This document shows positions 36,382 to 46,259 of a stretch of 64,000 nucleotides of DNA, piece by piece. Within the stretch, counting starts at the first letter, position 1, and each line of letters starts with the position of its first letter. The stretch is from Aliiroseovarius sp. S1123. Its GTDB lineage: Bacteria > Pseudomonadota > Alphaproteobacteria > Rhodobacterales > Rhodobacteraceae. A program made the translations under genes and the position numbers. The notes under the pieces were generated by a model. It was not told where the DNA came from and did no database searches. It saw only the letters and a program-made list of their open reading frames with translations. Location: NCBI RefSeq assembly GCF_023015885.1, contig NZ_JALKBE010000004.1, positions 124,001 through 188,000 of the forward strand, in the 5' to 3' direction.

Positions 36382-37467
36382 CTAGACGTCCATTCCCCAG
36401 TCTTTATCCTGCATCTCGCGCAAGCGACTGGCCGTGCGTTCGAACTCGAACGAGCCTTCCCCTTCGACATACAGCATTTCCGGCAGAGCCGCAGCGGATG
36501 CGATCAGACGAACTTTGGCCTCGTAAAGCGCGTCGATCAGCGTCACAAAGCGCTTCGCCTCGTTGAAGTTCTGACGGCTCAGGCGCGGGATGTCTTCCAG
36601 CACCAGCAGCTTCACCGCATTGGCGACGGTCAGATAGTCACCCGGCCCAAGCATCGCACCACACAGATCGTGGAACCGTGCGCGCGCGGCGCCATTGCGA
36701 TAGGCGGGCAACACGACCTCGCGCCCTTTGACGGTCAGGACAAGCGGCTCGGCCTGCCCGCCCGTCATATCCTTCCACAGCGCATCAATCGCCTGACGCG
36801 CATCGGCGTTCGCGGGGCTGAAATAAACCTGCTCGCCTGCCAGACGGTCTTGGCGATAGTCATTCGGGCTGACCAGTTCATGCACCACCATCTGATCTTT
36901 CAAAAGCGCGATGAAGGGCAGGAACAGTTGGCGGTTCAGCCCGTGCTTATACAGCTCATCAGGGTGGCGGTTCGATGTGGTGACAACAACGACGCCCGCT
37001 TCAAACAGCTTTTCGAACAATCGCCCGACGATCATAGCGTCGGTGATGTCGGTGATTTGCATTTCGTCAAAAGCAAACAGTTTCACATCGGCGGCGATCT
37101 TCGCGGCGACCGGCGCCAGCGGATCATCTACACCGGTCTTGCGCGCTGCGTTCATGCCCTCGTGCACTTCCTGCATGAAGGCGTGGAAATGCACGCGACG
37201 GGCTGCAGTGTTCTCAAGACTATCGACAAAAAGATCCATCAGCATCGACTTGCCACGCCCTACCCCGCCCCAAAGATAAAGACCCTGCGGAACGTCTTCG
37301 GGCTTGGAATGAAACAGCCCGCCCAGAATGCCGCGCTTGCGCTTGGGGGCAGCGTCCAGATGTTCGCGGATGTCCTCAAGGCCCGGCAGGCAGGCCTCTT
37401 GCGCGGGGTCACGGGTAATCTCGCCGGATTGGGCAAGGGCATCATAGGTTTGGATCAAGTTCGCCAT
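36382..37467 (-). CDS. zapE: Cell division ATPase ZapE (AFG1 family)
   Basis: 361 residues. An AFG1-type AAA ATPase with Walker A LWGGVGRGKSMLMDLF, Walker B LFAFDEMQITDI and the arginine region TTSNRHPDELYKHGLNRQLF. ZapE is a Z-ring-associated ATPase in Gammaproteobacteria; its alphaproteobacterial role is inferred from the family. I start at MANLIQTYDA because this aligns with the usual family N-terminus; in-frame codons extend 39 residues further but look non-coding. No good Shine-Dalgarno is seen at this start. It is divergent from the MFS gene. Confidence 0.9.
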   Translation of the reverse strand: MANLIQTYDALAQSGEITRDPAQEACLPGLEDIREHLDAAPKRKRGILGGLFHSKPEDVPQGLYLWGGVGRGKSMLMDLFVDSLENTAARRVHFHAFMQEVHEGMNAARKTGVDDPLAPVAAKIAADVKLFAFDEMQITDITDAMIVGRLFEKLFEAGVVVVTTSNRHPDELYKHGLNRQLFLPFIALLKDQMVVHELVSPNDYRQDRLAGEQVYFSPANADARQAIDALWKDMTGGQAEPLVLTVKGREVVLPAYRNGAARARFHDLCGAMLGPGDYLTVANAVKLLVLEDIPRLSRQNFNEAKRFVTLIDALYEAKVRLIASAAALPEMLYVEGEGSFEFERTASRLREMQDKDWGMDV

Positions 37468-37565
37468 GAGTGACAGATAAAACGCCGCGTCACATAAAGA
37501 AAGGTTAAGTGGCACATCAAAAAGCAAGAATTGACGCAGTGCGGCAATTGTCTGACATTGTGTGA

Positions 37566-38807
37566 ATGACTGAGACGCGCGCACCCCTTATCACCCCGGT
37601 CCTTGTGGCTGGTTGCCTTATCATCCTGATCAGCTTTGCGATCCGGGCCAGCTTCGGTGTGTTCCAGATCCCGATTGCCACCGAATTCAACTGGCCGCGT
37701 GCCGAGTTTTCGCTGGCGATTGCGATCCAGAACCTTGCCTGGGGCATTGGGCAACCCATCTTCGGCGCGATTGCCGAGAAGATTGGGGACCGTAAGGCCA
37801 TCATCATGGGCGCGATCATCTATGCAGTCGGGCTTGTGGCAAGCTCGATGGCTGTCACGCCGGAAGCGCATCAGATGCTTGAGGTATTGGTGGGCTTCGG
37901 CATTGCGGGCACCGGGTTTGGCGTCATTCTGGCTGTCGTGGGACGCGCTTCCAGCGACGAGAACCGCTCGATGTCACTGGCGATTGCCACCGCTGCCGGG
38001 TCCGCCGGTCAGGTCTTTGGCGCGCCGTTGGCGGAATACCTGCTGAGCTTCATGACATGGCAAAACGTCTTCGTGGTCTTTGCCGCGGCCATTTTGGCCA
38101 CGCTGGCATTGCTGCCGCTGATGAAGACAGAACCCCTGGCCAGCAAGTCCGAGCTGGAAGAGAGCATGGGGCAGATCCTGATCAAGGCGTTCAAGGATCC
38201 CAGCTATACCCTGATCTTTCTGGGCTTCTTTTCCTGCGGATATCAGTTGGCCTTCATCACCGCCCACTTCCCCGCCTTCGTGACCGAGATGTGCGGCGCC
38301 ATAGATCCGTCGGGCACGCTGGCGGCGGTTGGGGTCTCGACGACCTCGGCATTGGGGGCGATTTCTATTTCGTTGATTGGGTTGGCGAATATCGCGGGTA
38401 CGCTGTTTGCGGGTTATCTGGGCAAGACCTATTCGAAGAAGTACCTGCTGGCGGCGATCTATACTGGGCGCACGATTGTGGCGGCCTTGTTCATCCTGAT
38501 GCCGATCACGCCGACCTCGGTGATCATCTTCTCGATCGCGATGGGATCGCTGTGGCTGGCAACCGTCCCACTGACCTCGGGCCTTGTCGCGCATATCTAT
38601 GGGCTGCGGTACATGGGGACGCTCTATGGCATCGTCTTCTTCTCGCACCAGTTGGGCAGCTTCCTGGGTGTCTGGCTGGGGGGCCGGATGTATGACGCGT
38701 TTGGCGACTACACGATGGTTTGGTGGATCGGTGTGGGGGTCGGGGCGTTTTCGGCCATTGTGCATTTGCCGGTGAAAGAGCAGCCTTTGTCGGCGCGTAC
38801 AGCCTAG
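37566..38807 (+). CDS. MFS transporter
   Basis: 413 residues with 12 hydrophobic segments. The loop between helices 2 and 3 reads GAIAEKIGDRKAIIMG, the major facilitator signature. The opening FGVFQIPIATEFNWPRAEFSLAIAI and a charged central loop resemble the oxalate/formate antiporter or monocarboxylate subgroup. Substrate is not assignable. The start has no obvious ribosome site, possibly leaderless. It is followed by hairpins and the shared 24-bp motif at 38881. Confidence 0.85.
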   Translation: MTETRAPLITPVLVAGCLIILISFAIRASFGVFQIPIATEFNWPRAEFSLAIAIQNLAWGIGQPIFGAIAEKIGDRKAIIMGAIIYAVGLVASSMAVTPEAHQMLEVLVGFGIAGTGFGVILAVVGRASSDENRSMSLAIATAAGSAGQVFGAPLAEYLLSFMTWQNVFVVFAAAILATLALLPLMKTEPLASKSELEESMGQILIKAFKDPSYTLIFLGFFSCGYQLAFITAHFPAFVTEMCGAIDPSGTLAAVGVSTTSALGAISISLIGLANIAGTLFAGYLGKTYSKKYLLAAIYTGRTIVAALFILMPITPTSVIIFSIAMGSLWLATVPLTSGLVAHIYGLRYMGTLYGIVFFSHQLGSFLGVWLGGRMYDAFGDYTMVWWIGVGVGAFSAIVHLPVKEQPLSARTA

Positions 38808-38815
38808 GCTTTGGT

Positions 38816-38904
38816 GGCTCACTGCGTGAGCCTGAAGGGCGCTGCCCCTTGCATGAGTTTCCTTCGGAAATTCATGCTACCCCGGGATATTTATGACAAG
38901 AAAA
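38816..38904 (+). repeat. 3'-end hairpins plus shared 24-bp motif, copy A
   Basis: Directly after the MFS stop come GGCTCA/TGAGCC (38816-38832), then an 11-bp stem CATGAGTTTCC/GGAAATTCATG (38852-38876), then the motif CCCGGGATATTTATGACAAG plus AAAA at 38881-38904. An exact copy of the 24-bp motif occurs at 57363-57386 on the other strand, also after a gene end and a GC hairpin. It looks like a lineage-specific 3'-end element. Confidence 0.7.
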
Positions 38905-38916
38905 TGCGGGGGCGTA

Positions 38917-39375
38917 TTAGACGGGCAGCGCCGTGGTTTTGAACACCGTGCGTAGGGCAAAGCTGGATTGCATGCCTTGAACGCCGGGTAGACGGGCAAG
39001 GTATTGGCGGTGGATGCGCGCGAAATCTTCGGTGTCTTGGGCGACAACTTTTAGCAAATAGTCCGCCGTGCCTGCCATCAGGTGGCATTCCAAAACGTCC
39101 GGCACGCGCGCGACCTCGCGTTCGAAGGCGTCCAGCACCTCGTCGGCCTGACCGGACAAGGTAATCTCGACAAAGACCGTGGTCGGGCAATTCAGTTTGC
39201 GGGCATCCAGAAGGGCCACGTAGTTTTTGATGAAGCCCTCGGCCTCGAGCCGTTGCACGCGTCGATGGCAAGCAGATGGGGACAGGTTCACCTTCTCGGA
39301 CAGTTCCGCGTTCGAGATGCGACCTGTGCGCTGCAAGGCTCGTAGGATGCGACGATCCACACTATCAAGTTCCAT
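38917..39375 (-). CDS. Lrp/AsnC-family regulator, likely of alanine dehydrogenase
   Basis: 152 residues: an N-terminal AsnC helix-turn-helix ([20 protein letters not shown] and [19 protein letters not shown]) and a C-terminal RAM ligand domain ([17 protein letters not shown]). It is divergent from the alanine dehydrogenase gene across 161 bp. Lrp-type regulators (AldR, or Bkd-like) in this arrangement activate ald in response to alanine. That role is inferred from position and family. Confidence 0.93.
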   Translation of the reverse strand: MELDSVDRRILRALQRTGRISNAELSEKVNLSPSACHRRVQRLEAEGFIKNYVALLDARKLNCPTTVFVEITLSGQADEVLDAFEREVARVPDVLECHLMAGTADYLLKVVAQDTEDFARIHRQYLARLPGVQGMQSSFALRTVFKTTALPV

Positions 39376-39536
39376 TTTCGATCACATTCCTTGCGCTGTT
39401 TGCGCCATCAGCGCAGATTTCTTCGAAAAAACATATCCGCAACGCCACATCTTTTCAAAGCAATTGCATCGGAACACCCCCAAGATCAATGGAAGAGAGA
39501 GATATTCTCAGCGCCAGGGAGAAGGAGGACACCCCC

Positions 39537-40655
39537 ATGCTGATCGGATGCCCAAAAGAGATCAAGCCACAGGAATTTCGCGTCGGATTGACGCCCGCCG
39601 CTGCCGGCGAGGCCATCGGACGCGGTCATTCCGTCATCGTCGAAACCAATGCCGGGATGGGCGCTGGGTTCTCGGATGACGATTACCGCGCCATTGGCGC
39701 CACTGTTCTGGACACGGCGGAAGAGATTTTCGCCAAGGCCGACATGATTGTGAAGGTGAAAGAGCCGCAGGCCGTAGAGCGCAAGATGCTGCGCGAAGGT
39801 CAGCTTCTGTTCACCTATCTGCATCTGGCCCCGGATCCCGACCAGACCCATGACCTGCTGGCCTCGGGCTGTACCGCGATTGCGTACGAGACCGTGACCG
39901 ACAGAAATGGTGGCCTGCCCTTGCTGGCCCCGATGTCCGAGGTTGCAGGGCGTCTGGCCCCTCAGGTGGGGTCGTGGACCCTGCAGAAGGCCAATGGCGG
40001 CCGTGGCGTCTTGATGGGCGGCGTTCCCGGCGTTGGTCCGGCCAAAGTCGTCGTAATCGGTGGCGGTGTCGTCGGCACCCATGCAGCCAAGATCGCCGCT
40101 GGCATGGGCGCGGATGTGACCGTGCTGGATCGCTCGCTGCCGCGTCTTCGCTATCTGGATGACGTCTTTGGTGGCACCTTCAAGAATCAGTATTCGACCG
40201 CTGCGGCCACCGCAGAGCTGGTCCAGCAGGCTGACATGGTCATCGGTGCTGTTCTGATCCCGGGCGCTGCCGCACCCAAGCTGATCAGCCGTGCGCAGCT
40301 TTCGACAATGAAGCCGGGCGCCGTACTGGTGGATGTTGCCATCGACCAAGGTGGCTGCTTCGAGACCTCGAAGGCAACCACCCACGCCGACCCGATCTAT
40401 GAGGTCGACAACGTGATGCACTATTGCGTGGCCAACATGCCGGGCGCGGTTGCGCGCACCTCGACCATCGCGCTGGGGAACGCCACCCTGCCCTTCATGC
40501 TGTCGCTGGCTGATAAGGGTTGGAAAGAGGCCTGCGCCGCCGATCCGCACCTGCTGAACGGCCTTAACGTACACGCCGGCAAGCTGACCTATGCGGCTGT
40601 GGGTGAAGCCCTTGGTCTGGACAGCATCACCGGACAAGACGCGCTGAACATCTGA
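39537..40655 (+). CDS. ald: Alanine dehydrogenase
   Basis: 372 residues from the ATG after a strong AAGGAGGACACC. It begins [20 protein letters not shown], has the Lys/His substrate region VKVKEPQ and TYLHLAPD, and the NAD-binding loop [20 protein letters not shown]. It interconverts L-alanine with pyruvate and ammonia using NAD, a main route for ammonia assimilation or alanine use. The divergent Lrp regulator and the terminator right after the gene make it a single-gene unit. In-frame codons upstream to 39276 overlap the regulator and are not used. Confidence 0.95.
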   Translation: MLIGCPKEIKPQEFRVGLTPAAAGEAIGRGHSVIVETNAGMGAGFSDDDYRAIGATVLDTAEEIFAKADMIVKVKEPQAVERKMLREGQLLFTYLHLAPDPDQTHDLLASGCTAIAYETVTDRNGGLPLLAPMSEVAGRLAPQVGSWTLQKANGGRGVLMGGVPGVGPAKVVVIGGGVVGTHAAKIAAGMGADVTVLDRSLPRLRYLDDVFGGTFKNQYSTAAATAELVQQADMVIGAVLIPGAAAPKLISRAQLSTMKPGAVLVDVAIDQGGCFETSKATTHADPIYEVDNVMHYCVANMPGAVARTSTIALGNATLPFMLSLADKGWKEACAADPHLLNGLNVHAGKLTYAAVGEALGLDSITGQDALNI

Positions 40656-40682
40656 TCCTCCCTTCCCAGATATCACGCATTG

Positions 40683-40715
40683 AAAGCCCCGCCATTGTGC
40701 GGGGCTTTTATTTTG
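40683..40715 (+). terminator. Intrinsic terminator of ald
   Basis: A 10-bp stem AAAGCCCCGC/GCGGGGCTTT with loop CATTGT, followed by TATTTT. It is 28 bp after the ald stop. Confidence 0.93.
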
Positions 40716-40732
40716 GCGCCTGAATGTCCTGA

Positions 40733-40766
40733 AACGAAAGAAGCCCTGCTTTTGACAGCAGGGCTT
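40733..40766 (-). terminator. Intrinsic terminator of tRNA-Met
   Basis: On the minus strand a 9-10-bp stem AAGCCCTGC/GCAGGGCTT is followed by CTTTCGTTTC. It begins 16 bp after the 3' end of the tRNA gene. Confidence 0.88.
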
Positions 40767-40781
40767 ACTTCAAGATTGAGA

Positions 40782-40858
40782 TGGTAGCGTGGGGCGGACT
40801 TGAACCGCCGACCCCAGCATTATGAGTGCTGTGCTCTAACCAGCTGAGCTACCACGCC
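40782..40858 (-). tRNA. tRNA-Met (anticodon CAT)
   Basis: A 77-nt cloverleaf. The acceptor strand GGCGTGG pairs with CCACGCT (first pair G-U). The D arm is GCTCAGCTGGTTAGAGC and the anticodon arm CAGCA-CTCATAA-TGCTG has CAT at 40822-40824. The T arm has GGTTCAAGTCC and CCA is encoded at the 3' end. The G-U first pair, not the C-A mismatch of initiators, makes this the elongator tRNA. It reads AUG codons. Confidence 0.97.
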
Positions 40859-40944
40859 ATCTCATATCGGAGGTCCGAATATTCTGGCACGCTTCCAGTG
40901 TCAAACGAAAAACGCCAGAAATTCGAAAACCCGGGCAGAAATTT

Positions 40945-40976
40945 CAAACAAAAGGGCGCCGGGTTTTCCGACGCCC
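40945..40976 (-). terminator. Intrinsic terminator of mscL
   Basis: On the minus strand a 9-bp stem GGGCGTCGG/CCGGCGCCC (one G-U) with loop AAAAC is followed by TTTTGTTTG. It lies 25 bp after the mscL stop. Confidence 0.85.
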
Positions 40977-41000
40977 ATTCGCGGTCCAATTCGGCCCGTT

Positions 41001-41429
41001 TTATTTCTTCAAAGCGTCGCGAATCTCGGTCAGCAGATCCAGTTCGCTGGGGCCTGCGGGGGCCTCTTCCACGGCCTCCTCTTCCTTCTCGGCGGCTTCT
41101 TTCGCCTTATTGACCATCTTCACCAGCATGAAGACCACCCACGCGATGATCAGGAAGTTGATTACGGCCATGATGAAGGCGCCATAGGCGAATACGGATG
41201 CGCCTGCCTCGCGCGCAGCTTCAAGCGAGGAACCCGCAGCCACGTCGCCCGCCAGAACGGCGAACTTGTTGGTGAAATCCACGCCGCCGGTGAACAGACC
41301 AATGATTGGGTTGATAAGGTCGTCGACCATAGATTTGACGATCGCGGTAAAGGCGGCGCCGATGATGATACCAACGGCCATGTCCATGACATTGCCCTTG
41401 GCGATGAAATCTTTGAATTCTTTAAGCAT
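41001..41429 (-). CDS. mscL: Large-conductance mechanosensitive channel
   Basis: 142 residues, the normal MscL length. The first helix is [20 protein letters not shown] with the Gly/Ala gate, then the [10 protein letters not shown] loop, a second transmembrane helix (about 70-95) and an acidic C-terminal bundle. The homopentamer opens on hypo-osmotic shock to release solutes. The ATG is preceded by GGGGAT. It lies alone between its terminator and ytoQ. Confidence 0.96.
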   Translation of the reverse strand: MLKEFKDFIAKGNVMDMAVGIIIGAAFTAIVKSMVDDLINPIIGLFTGGVDFTNKFAVLAGDVAAGSSLEAAREAGASVFAYGAFIMAVINFLIIAWVVFMLVKMVNKAKEAAEKEEEAVEEAPAGPSELDLLTEIRDALKK

Positions 41430-41558
41430 ACTATCCCCGTATGTTTCATGATCGCGCAACCTGCGTGATCCCGTTCGCATTAGACATAATAATACACGGA
41501 GTCCGTGCGTTTTGCTGGGGAAAATTCACGCGCGTGTCACCGCAAACTGACGTCTGGG

Positions 41559-42008
41559 TCAGCTTGGGAGGGTGCCGTTCAGTACATAGGCCAGGATCTC
41601 GACCACTTGCGCAGGCTCGCGGGCGACCGCAAGTGCGGCTGCGTCGACCTCTTTCAAGGCGTGGTCATGTTCGGGCATCTGCAGGATGATCAGCGACTTA
41701 CCCTTGGCGGCGGCATATCCCGCGTCGAAGGCCGCGTTCCACTGGCGGTACTTCTCGCCAAAGCGAACGACGACAACGTCGGCGTCCTCGATCCCCTTCC
41801 GGGTGCGGATGGCATTGATCATCGCGCCTTTGTGGTCGTGCCAGTATTTGTTGGGCTCTTCGCCCAAAATGGCCACACCGCAATCGTCCGAGGCATCATG
41901 ATCCGTCACAGGGGCCGAAAAAGTAACATCCAGATCCTTGGCGCCGTCGATGATCTGCTCGCGCCAGTCGGTGTGGATTTCGCCGGAAAGATAGACGGAA
42001 AGTGTCAT
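41559..42008 (-). CDS. YtoQ family protein
   Basis: 149 residues. The sequence VYLSGEIHTDWREQI followed by FSAPVTDHDASDDCG matches the YtoQ family, which has a nucleoside 2-deoxyribosyltransferase-like fold. Function is unknown. The start ATG follows AAAGGACTTCCT; an in-frame ATG five codons upstream would consume that site. It lies 115 bp downstream of pheT, separated by two GC-rich hairpins, so it is probably transcribed mainly on its own. Confidence 0.85.
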   Translation of the reverse strand: MTLSVYLSGEIHTDWREQIIDGAKDLDVTFSAPVTDHDASDDCGVAILGEEPNKYWHDHKGAMINAIRTRKGIEDADVVVVRFGEKYRQWNAAFDAGYAAAKGKSLIILQMPEHDHALKEVDAAALAVAREPAQVVEILAYVLNGTLPS

Positions 42009-42063
42009 AGGAAGTCCTTTCATCCCCAGACGTTAGGCACGCGACCGCACGGGTGGGCGTGGA

Positions 42064-42093
42064 ACACGCCCGCCATGGGGCGGGCGGGCGTGT
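42064..42093 (-). terminator. GC-rich hairpin after pheT
   Basis: A perfect 11-bp stem ACACGCCCGCC/GGCGGGCGTGT around an 8-nt loop, next to a second stem (CCGGG/CCCGG with CGC/GCG) at about 42095-42115. No T run follows, so a Rho-assisted or processed 3' end is possible. Confidence 0.5.
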
Positions 42094-42123
42094 GCCGGGC
42101 CGCAAAGCGCCCCGGCGAAAGAT

Positions 42124-44520
42124 TTAGCCGCGCAGGCTGCCGCCCGTGGCCTTCTCAACCTTCTGGACGATCTTCTGACTGACAGCCTCGATGTCCTTGT
42201 CGGTCAGGGTCGCGTCACGCGGCTGCAGGCGCACGGTGATGGCGAGGGATTTCTTCCCCTCACCCAGCGATCCGCCGATGAATTCGTCAAAGACGTTCAC
42301 ATCGGTGATCAGCGCCTTGTCGGCGCCAGCCGCAGCGTTCACCAGATTGATGGCTTCCACATCGGCGTCCACCACGAAGGCAAAGTCACGCTCGACCGGT
42401 TGCAGGTCCGATGCGCCCAGCGCCGCGCGGCCCGCACCTTTGGCTTTCGGGAACGGTACTTTCGCCAGATGCACGGCGAAGGCCACAACGGGGCCTTTCA
42501 CGTCCATCTCGGCGATGGTTTTCGGGTGCAACTCGCCGAACGCGCCAAGGATGTTTTTCGGTCCCAGACCCAGCTTGGCCGAACGACCCGGATGCCACCA
42601 CGCGTTCATGTCGCGCACATAGGTCAGCTTGGCCGGCGCACCGATGGCAGCCAGAACGGCCTCGACATCTGCTTTGGCGTCATAGGTATCCACAGGGCGA
42701 CGTGCGCCGAAACGGTCGCGCGGGCCGGTGTGACCGACGAGGATCCCGGTGACCATCTGTTCGTACTCATCCGGCTCGCCGCCGCTGAACACAGGGCCAA
42801 CCTCGAACAGGGCCAGATCCATGAAACCACGCGCTTGGTTGCGGGCGGCGGCTTGCAGCAGACCGGGCAGCAGCGACGGGCGCATGTGGCTCATCTCGGA
42901 CGAAATGGGGTTCGCCAAGGCCACGTTGTCACCGCCAGTGCCGAAGCGTTCAGCACTTGCCTGATCAATGAAGCTGTAGGTCACGCATTCGTTGTAGCCC
43001 AGCGCCGCCACGGTGCGCCGCGCAATGCCTTCGCGCTTTTGCATCGGGGTCAGGATCGCTTTCGGCACACCCACATGGCTGCGCGGAAGGGGCTTGCCGA
43101 CCAGCTTGGTCAGGGACGCCACACGGGCCACTTCCTCGACCAGATCGGCCTCGCCCAGCACGTCGGGGCGCCACGACGGCACATGCGCCATGTCACCGTC
43201 GATGGTGAAGCCCAGCGCGGTCAGCGTCTTGCGCTGCTCATCCGCCGGGATGTCCATCCCCACCAGCGACTGCACGCGGTCGGTGTCGAGCTTGTAGGCG
43301 CGGCTCACGTCCGGCACTTCGCCAGCCACCACAACGTCCGATGCCTCACCGCCGCAGAGATCAAGGATCATTTGGGTCGCGGCTTCGATCGCCGGGGCGT
43401 TATATTCCGGGTCAATGCCGCGTTCGTTGCGGTAACGCGCGTCCGAGTTGATCTTCAGCGCGCGGCCGGTTTTCGCGATCTGGATCGTGTCCCAGACAGC
43501 GGCTTCAAGAAAGACATTGGTGGTCTCAAGGGTCGCACCCGTGGGCAGACCGCCCATGATGCCCGCAATCGATTCCACGCCTTCCGCGTCCGAGATCACA
43601 ACGGCGCCCTCGGGGAAGGTGTATTCCTTCTCGTCCAGACCAACCAGCGTCTCGCCACCCTTCGCGCGATGCACGCGCAGGTCGCCTTTGACCTTGTCCG
43701 CGTCAAACACGTGCAGCGGGCGGTTCATGTCGTAGGTGAAGAAGTTGGTCACATCGACAAGGGCCGAGATCGGGCGCAGGCCAACCGCTTTCAGACGCGC
43801 CTGAAGCCACGCAGGCGACGGGCCGTTCTTCACGCCTTTGATCAGACGGCCCATGAAGACGGGCGCATCATCGCGGGTGTCGTCATCAATGGTTACGTTG
43901 ATTGGGCTGGGGCCGTTGCCCTCGACCTTATGCTCTTTCAAAGGCTTCAGCGTGCCCAAACCTCGGGCAGCCAAGTCGCGCGCAATGCCGCGCACGCCCA
44001 GCGCGTCGGGGCGGTTCGGCGTGATGGCGATCTCGATCACCGGGTCGACCTTCTCGGGGTCATTGGCGGCGAGCCAATCGACGAACTTGTCGCCCACTTC
44101 GCCCGAGGGCAGCTCGATAATGCCGTCATGCTCGTCCGACAGCTCCAGCTCGCGCTCGGAGGCCATCATGCCGTGGCTTTCCACGCCGCGGATTCTGCCG
44201 ACCGAGAGCGTCACGTCGATGCCGGGCACATAGTCGCCGGGCTTGGCGAGCACCACGGTGATGCCCTCGCGCGCATTCGGCGCACCACAGACGATCTGCT
44301 TTTCGCCCTCGTTGGTTTCAACGGTGCAGACGCGCAGACGGTCGGCGTCGGGGTGCTTTTCAGCCGATTTGACCTTGGCAATGGTGAAGGCACCCAGACG
44401 GTCCATGGGGTTGAAGATATCCTCAACCTCGAGCCCCAGATCGGTGCAGGCCTCGGCGATTTCGTCAACCGAGGCTTCGGTGTCGAGGTGGTCTTTCAGC
44501 CAGGAGATGGTGAATTTCAT
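42124..44520 (-). CDS. pheT: Phenylalanine--tRNA ligase subunit beta
   Basis: 798 residues, the full bacterial PheT length: an N-terminal tRNA-binding OB domain (about 40-150, PDADRLRVCTVETNEGEKQIVCGA), B3/B4 editing domain, B5 domain (RVQSLVGMDIPADEQRKTL), the inactive synthetase-like domain and the C-terminal ferredoxin-fold anticodon-binding domain (PRDATLTDKDI). It charges tRNA-Phe as an alpha2beta2 enzyme with PheS. Its ATG shares one base with the TAA of the inserted gene upstream (TAATG), so it is coupled to that gene rather than directly to pheS. Confidence 0.97.
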   Translation of the reverse strand: MKFTISWLKDHLDTEASVDEIAEACTDLGLEVEDIFNPMDRLGAFTIAKVKSAEKHPDADRLRVCTVETNEGEKQIVCGAPNAREGITVVLAKPGDYVPGIDVTLSVGRIRGVESHGMMASERELELSDEHDGIIELPSGEVGDKFVDWLAANDPEKVDPVIEIAITPNRPDALGVRGIARDLAARGLGTLKPLKEHKVEGNGPSPINVTIDDDTRDDAPVFMGRLIKGVKNGPSPAWLQARLKAVGLRPISALVDVTNFFTYDMNRPLHVFDADKVKGDLRVHRAKGGETLVGLDEKEYTFPEGAVVISDAEGVESIAGIMGGLPTGATLETTNVFLEAAVWDTIQIAKTGRALKINSDARYRNERGIDPEYNAPAIEAATQMILDLCGGEASDVVVAGEVPDVSRAYKLDTDRVQSLVGMDIPADEQRKTLTALGFTIDGDMAHVPSWRPDVLGEADLVEEVARVASLTKLVGKPLPRSHVGVPKAILTPMQKREGIARRTVAALGYNECVTYSFIDQASAERFGTGGDNVALANPISSEMSHMRPSLLPGLLQAAARNQARGFMDLALFEVGPVFSGGEPDEYEQMVTGILVGHTGPRDRFGARRPVDTYDAKADVEAVLAAIGAPAKLTYVRDMNAWWHPGRSAKLGLGPKNILGAFGELHPKTIAEMDVKGPVVAFAVHLAKVPFPKAKGAGRAALGASDLQPVERDFAFVVDADVEAINLVNAAAGADKALITDVNVFDEFIGGSLGEGKKSLAITVRLQPRDATLTDKDIEAVSQKIVQKVEKATGGSLRG

Positions 44521-45119
44521 TAGTTCTTCTCCAGTCGAGCAATCGGATTTAAGTGACGTTCGATAAGTTGCACAGCGTCCGCTACGGACTGCCCCAATTC
44601 ATCACGATCCGAAAAACTGCCATACATATCATGCCTTAGTTTGATTTTGTGGTCGCGCTCTTCGAGTGTCCGTGCTCCGACATCGTCGCGGATGTAGTCA
44701 GCGAGCAACTCAATTGCGATTGCCACTCTTTGACGAGCCTTGAAAAGCAGCTCAACGGCACCGTCCACTTCCTTGTCGCCGATTACAGCTCGCACTCTGA
44801 TCTGAGCGTCTCTGAGGCTCTTGAAAAGATCATTATATTTCACGATGCGTTCGTATCGCCGCTGGTAGGCATATAGTTTGTCGCCCGCTTTATCCTTCGG
44901 GATAGAGTCCATGGGATTTCTAATATCGCGCAGCGCATCATCTACGTTATGTGCTAGTGCAACAAGCTCCTCCGCCACCTCTGAGCGTCGTAGCTGCCGA
45001 GCGGTTCTGCGTGCCTCATTCAACTTTGAGTTCGCACCGAATAAACCCACAACCACCGCCACGGCACCAACAGCCGCTGCAATTGCATTTATCCAATCCG
45101 GGATTGAGGGGTCACTCAA
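44520..45119 (-). CDS. Unknown membrane-anchored helical protein inserted between pheS and pheT
   Basis: 199 residues. A membrane segment lies at about residues 10-30 ([18 protein letters not shown]), followed by a long, charged, mostly helical region with coiled-coil character ([20 protein letters not shown] onward). No enzyme motif is seen and I do not recognise the family. The start codon is TTG, overlapping the pheS stop by 4 bp (TTGA), and the stop shares one base with the pheT ATG. Codon use (TTA, CTA, AGA, ATA) and lower G+C differ clearly from both neighbours, so it looks acquired. Its translation should be coupled to the phe operon. Confidence 0.75.
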   Translation of the reverse strand: MSDPSIPDWINAIAAAVGAVAVVVGLFGANSKLNEARRTARQLRRSEVAEELVALAHNVDDALRDIRNPMDSIPKDKAGDKLYAYQRRYERIVKYNDLFKSLRDAQIRVRAVIGDKEVDGAVELLFKARQRVAIAIELLADYIRDDVGARTLEERDHKIKLRHDMYGSFSDRDELGQSVADAVQLIERHLNPIARLEKN

Positions 45120-46189
45120 CGCGACAACCCCCCACGCATGGTCGGCACGTCCAGCGAGCTGAAACCATAGTGGCGCAGCCAGCGCAGGTCGCTGTCAAAG
45201 AAGGCGCGCAGGTCGGGGATGCCGTATTTCAGCATGGCCAGACGGTCGATGCCCAGACCGAAGGCAAAGCCCTGCCACTCGTCAGGGTTCACGCCCGCCG
45301 CCGACAGCACTTTCGGGTGCACCATGCCGGAACCGAGGATTTCCATCCAGTCGTCGCCCTCGCCCAGTTTCAGGGTGCCGCCTTCCCACGAGCAGCGGAT
45401 GTCGACTTCTGCCGACGGCTCGGTGAAGGGAAAATGTGACGCGCGGAAGCGCAGTTCGATGCCGTCGATTTCAAAGAAGGCGCGGCAGAACTCTTCCAGC
45501 GTCCATTTCAGGTTCGCCATCGAGATGTCTTTGTCGATCGCCAGCCCCTCGACCTGATGGAACATCGGGGTGTGGGTCTGGTCGTAATCCGAGCGATAGA
45601 CGCGGCCCGGTGCAATCACGCGGATCGGCGCGCCGGTCTTCTCCATCGCGCGGATTTGCACGGGCGATGTGTGGGTGCGCAGCACGTGCGGCGGGCGGTT
45701 GTCGCCCTCGTCACGGTGCATATAAAAAGTGTCGAACTCCTGCCGCGCGGGGTGGTGCGGCGGGATGTTCAGGGCGTCGAAGTTGTACCAATCGCTTTCG
45801 ATCTGCGGACCTTCCGCAACCGAGAAACCCATGTCGCCGAAGATGGCCGAGATTTCCTCGGTCACTTGGCTGATCGGGTGGATCGTGCCTTGGCGCGCGG
45901 GGCGGCCCGGCAGGGTGACGTCCAGCCATTCGGTGCGCAGACGTTCGTCAAGTGCTGCATCGGCCAGCCCGGATTTCTTGGCGGCAATGGCCGAGTTGAT
46001 CTCGTCCTTCAGCGCGTTCAGCTTGGGGCCAGCCACTTGGCGTTCCTCGGGCGTCATCTTGCCCAGCTCGCGCATTTTCAGCGCGACTTCGCCCTTTTTG
46101 CCGACCGCCTGCACGCGGATATCTTCCAGCGCCGCTTCGTCAGCGGCCCCACCGATTGCGTCCAGATATTTTGTTCTGAGCTCGTCCAT
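45116..46189 (-). CDS. pheS: Phenylalanine--tRNA ligase subunit alpha
   Basis: 357 residues. The N-terminal coiled coil is followed by the class II catalytic core: motif 1 region [10 protein letters not shown], motif 2 [18 protein letters not shown], the phenylalanine pocket [17 protein letters not shown], and motif 3 [19 protein letters not shown]. The start MDELRTKY follows AAGGGACCGAG; seven upstream in-frame codons are excluded. It makes phenylalanyl-adenylate and charges tRNA-Phe together with PheT. Confidence 0.97.
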   Translation of the reverse strand: MDELRTKYLDAIGGAADEAALEDIRVQAVGKKGEVALKMRELGKMTPEERQVAGPKLNALKDEINSAIAAKKSGLADAALDERLRTEWLDVTLPGRPARQGTIHPISQVTEEISAIFGDMGFSVAEGPQIESDWYNFDALNIPPHHPARQEFDTFYMHRDEGDNRPPHVLRTHTSPVQIRAMEKTGAPIRVIAPGRVYRSDYDQTHTPMFHQVEGLAIDKDISMANLKWTLEEFCRAFFEIDGIELRFRASHFPFTEPSAEVDIRCSWEGGTLKLGEGDDWMEILGSGMVHPKVLSAAGVNPDEWQGFAFGLGIDRLAMLKYGIPDLRAFFDSDLRWLRHYGFSSLDVPTMRGGLSR

Positions 46190-46259
46190 CTCGGTCCCTT
46201 TGCTTCGCACCGCTTCCAGCTAGCGAATAGAGGGCAAAATGGCAAGCGGGGGAAGGGGT

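Noticed and set aside
39276-39536. In-frame upstream extension of alanine dehydrogenase
   Set aside because: It overlaps the start of the divergent Lrp gene, lacks a ribosome site and does not resemble the protein family; the ATG after AAGGAGGAC is clearly the start.
42400-44523. 707-codon open frame opposite pheT
   Set aside because: Antisense shadow of pheT; His/Arg/Gly-rich with no recognisable domain.
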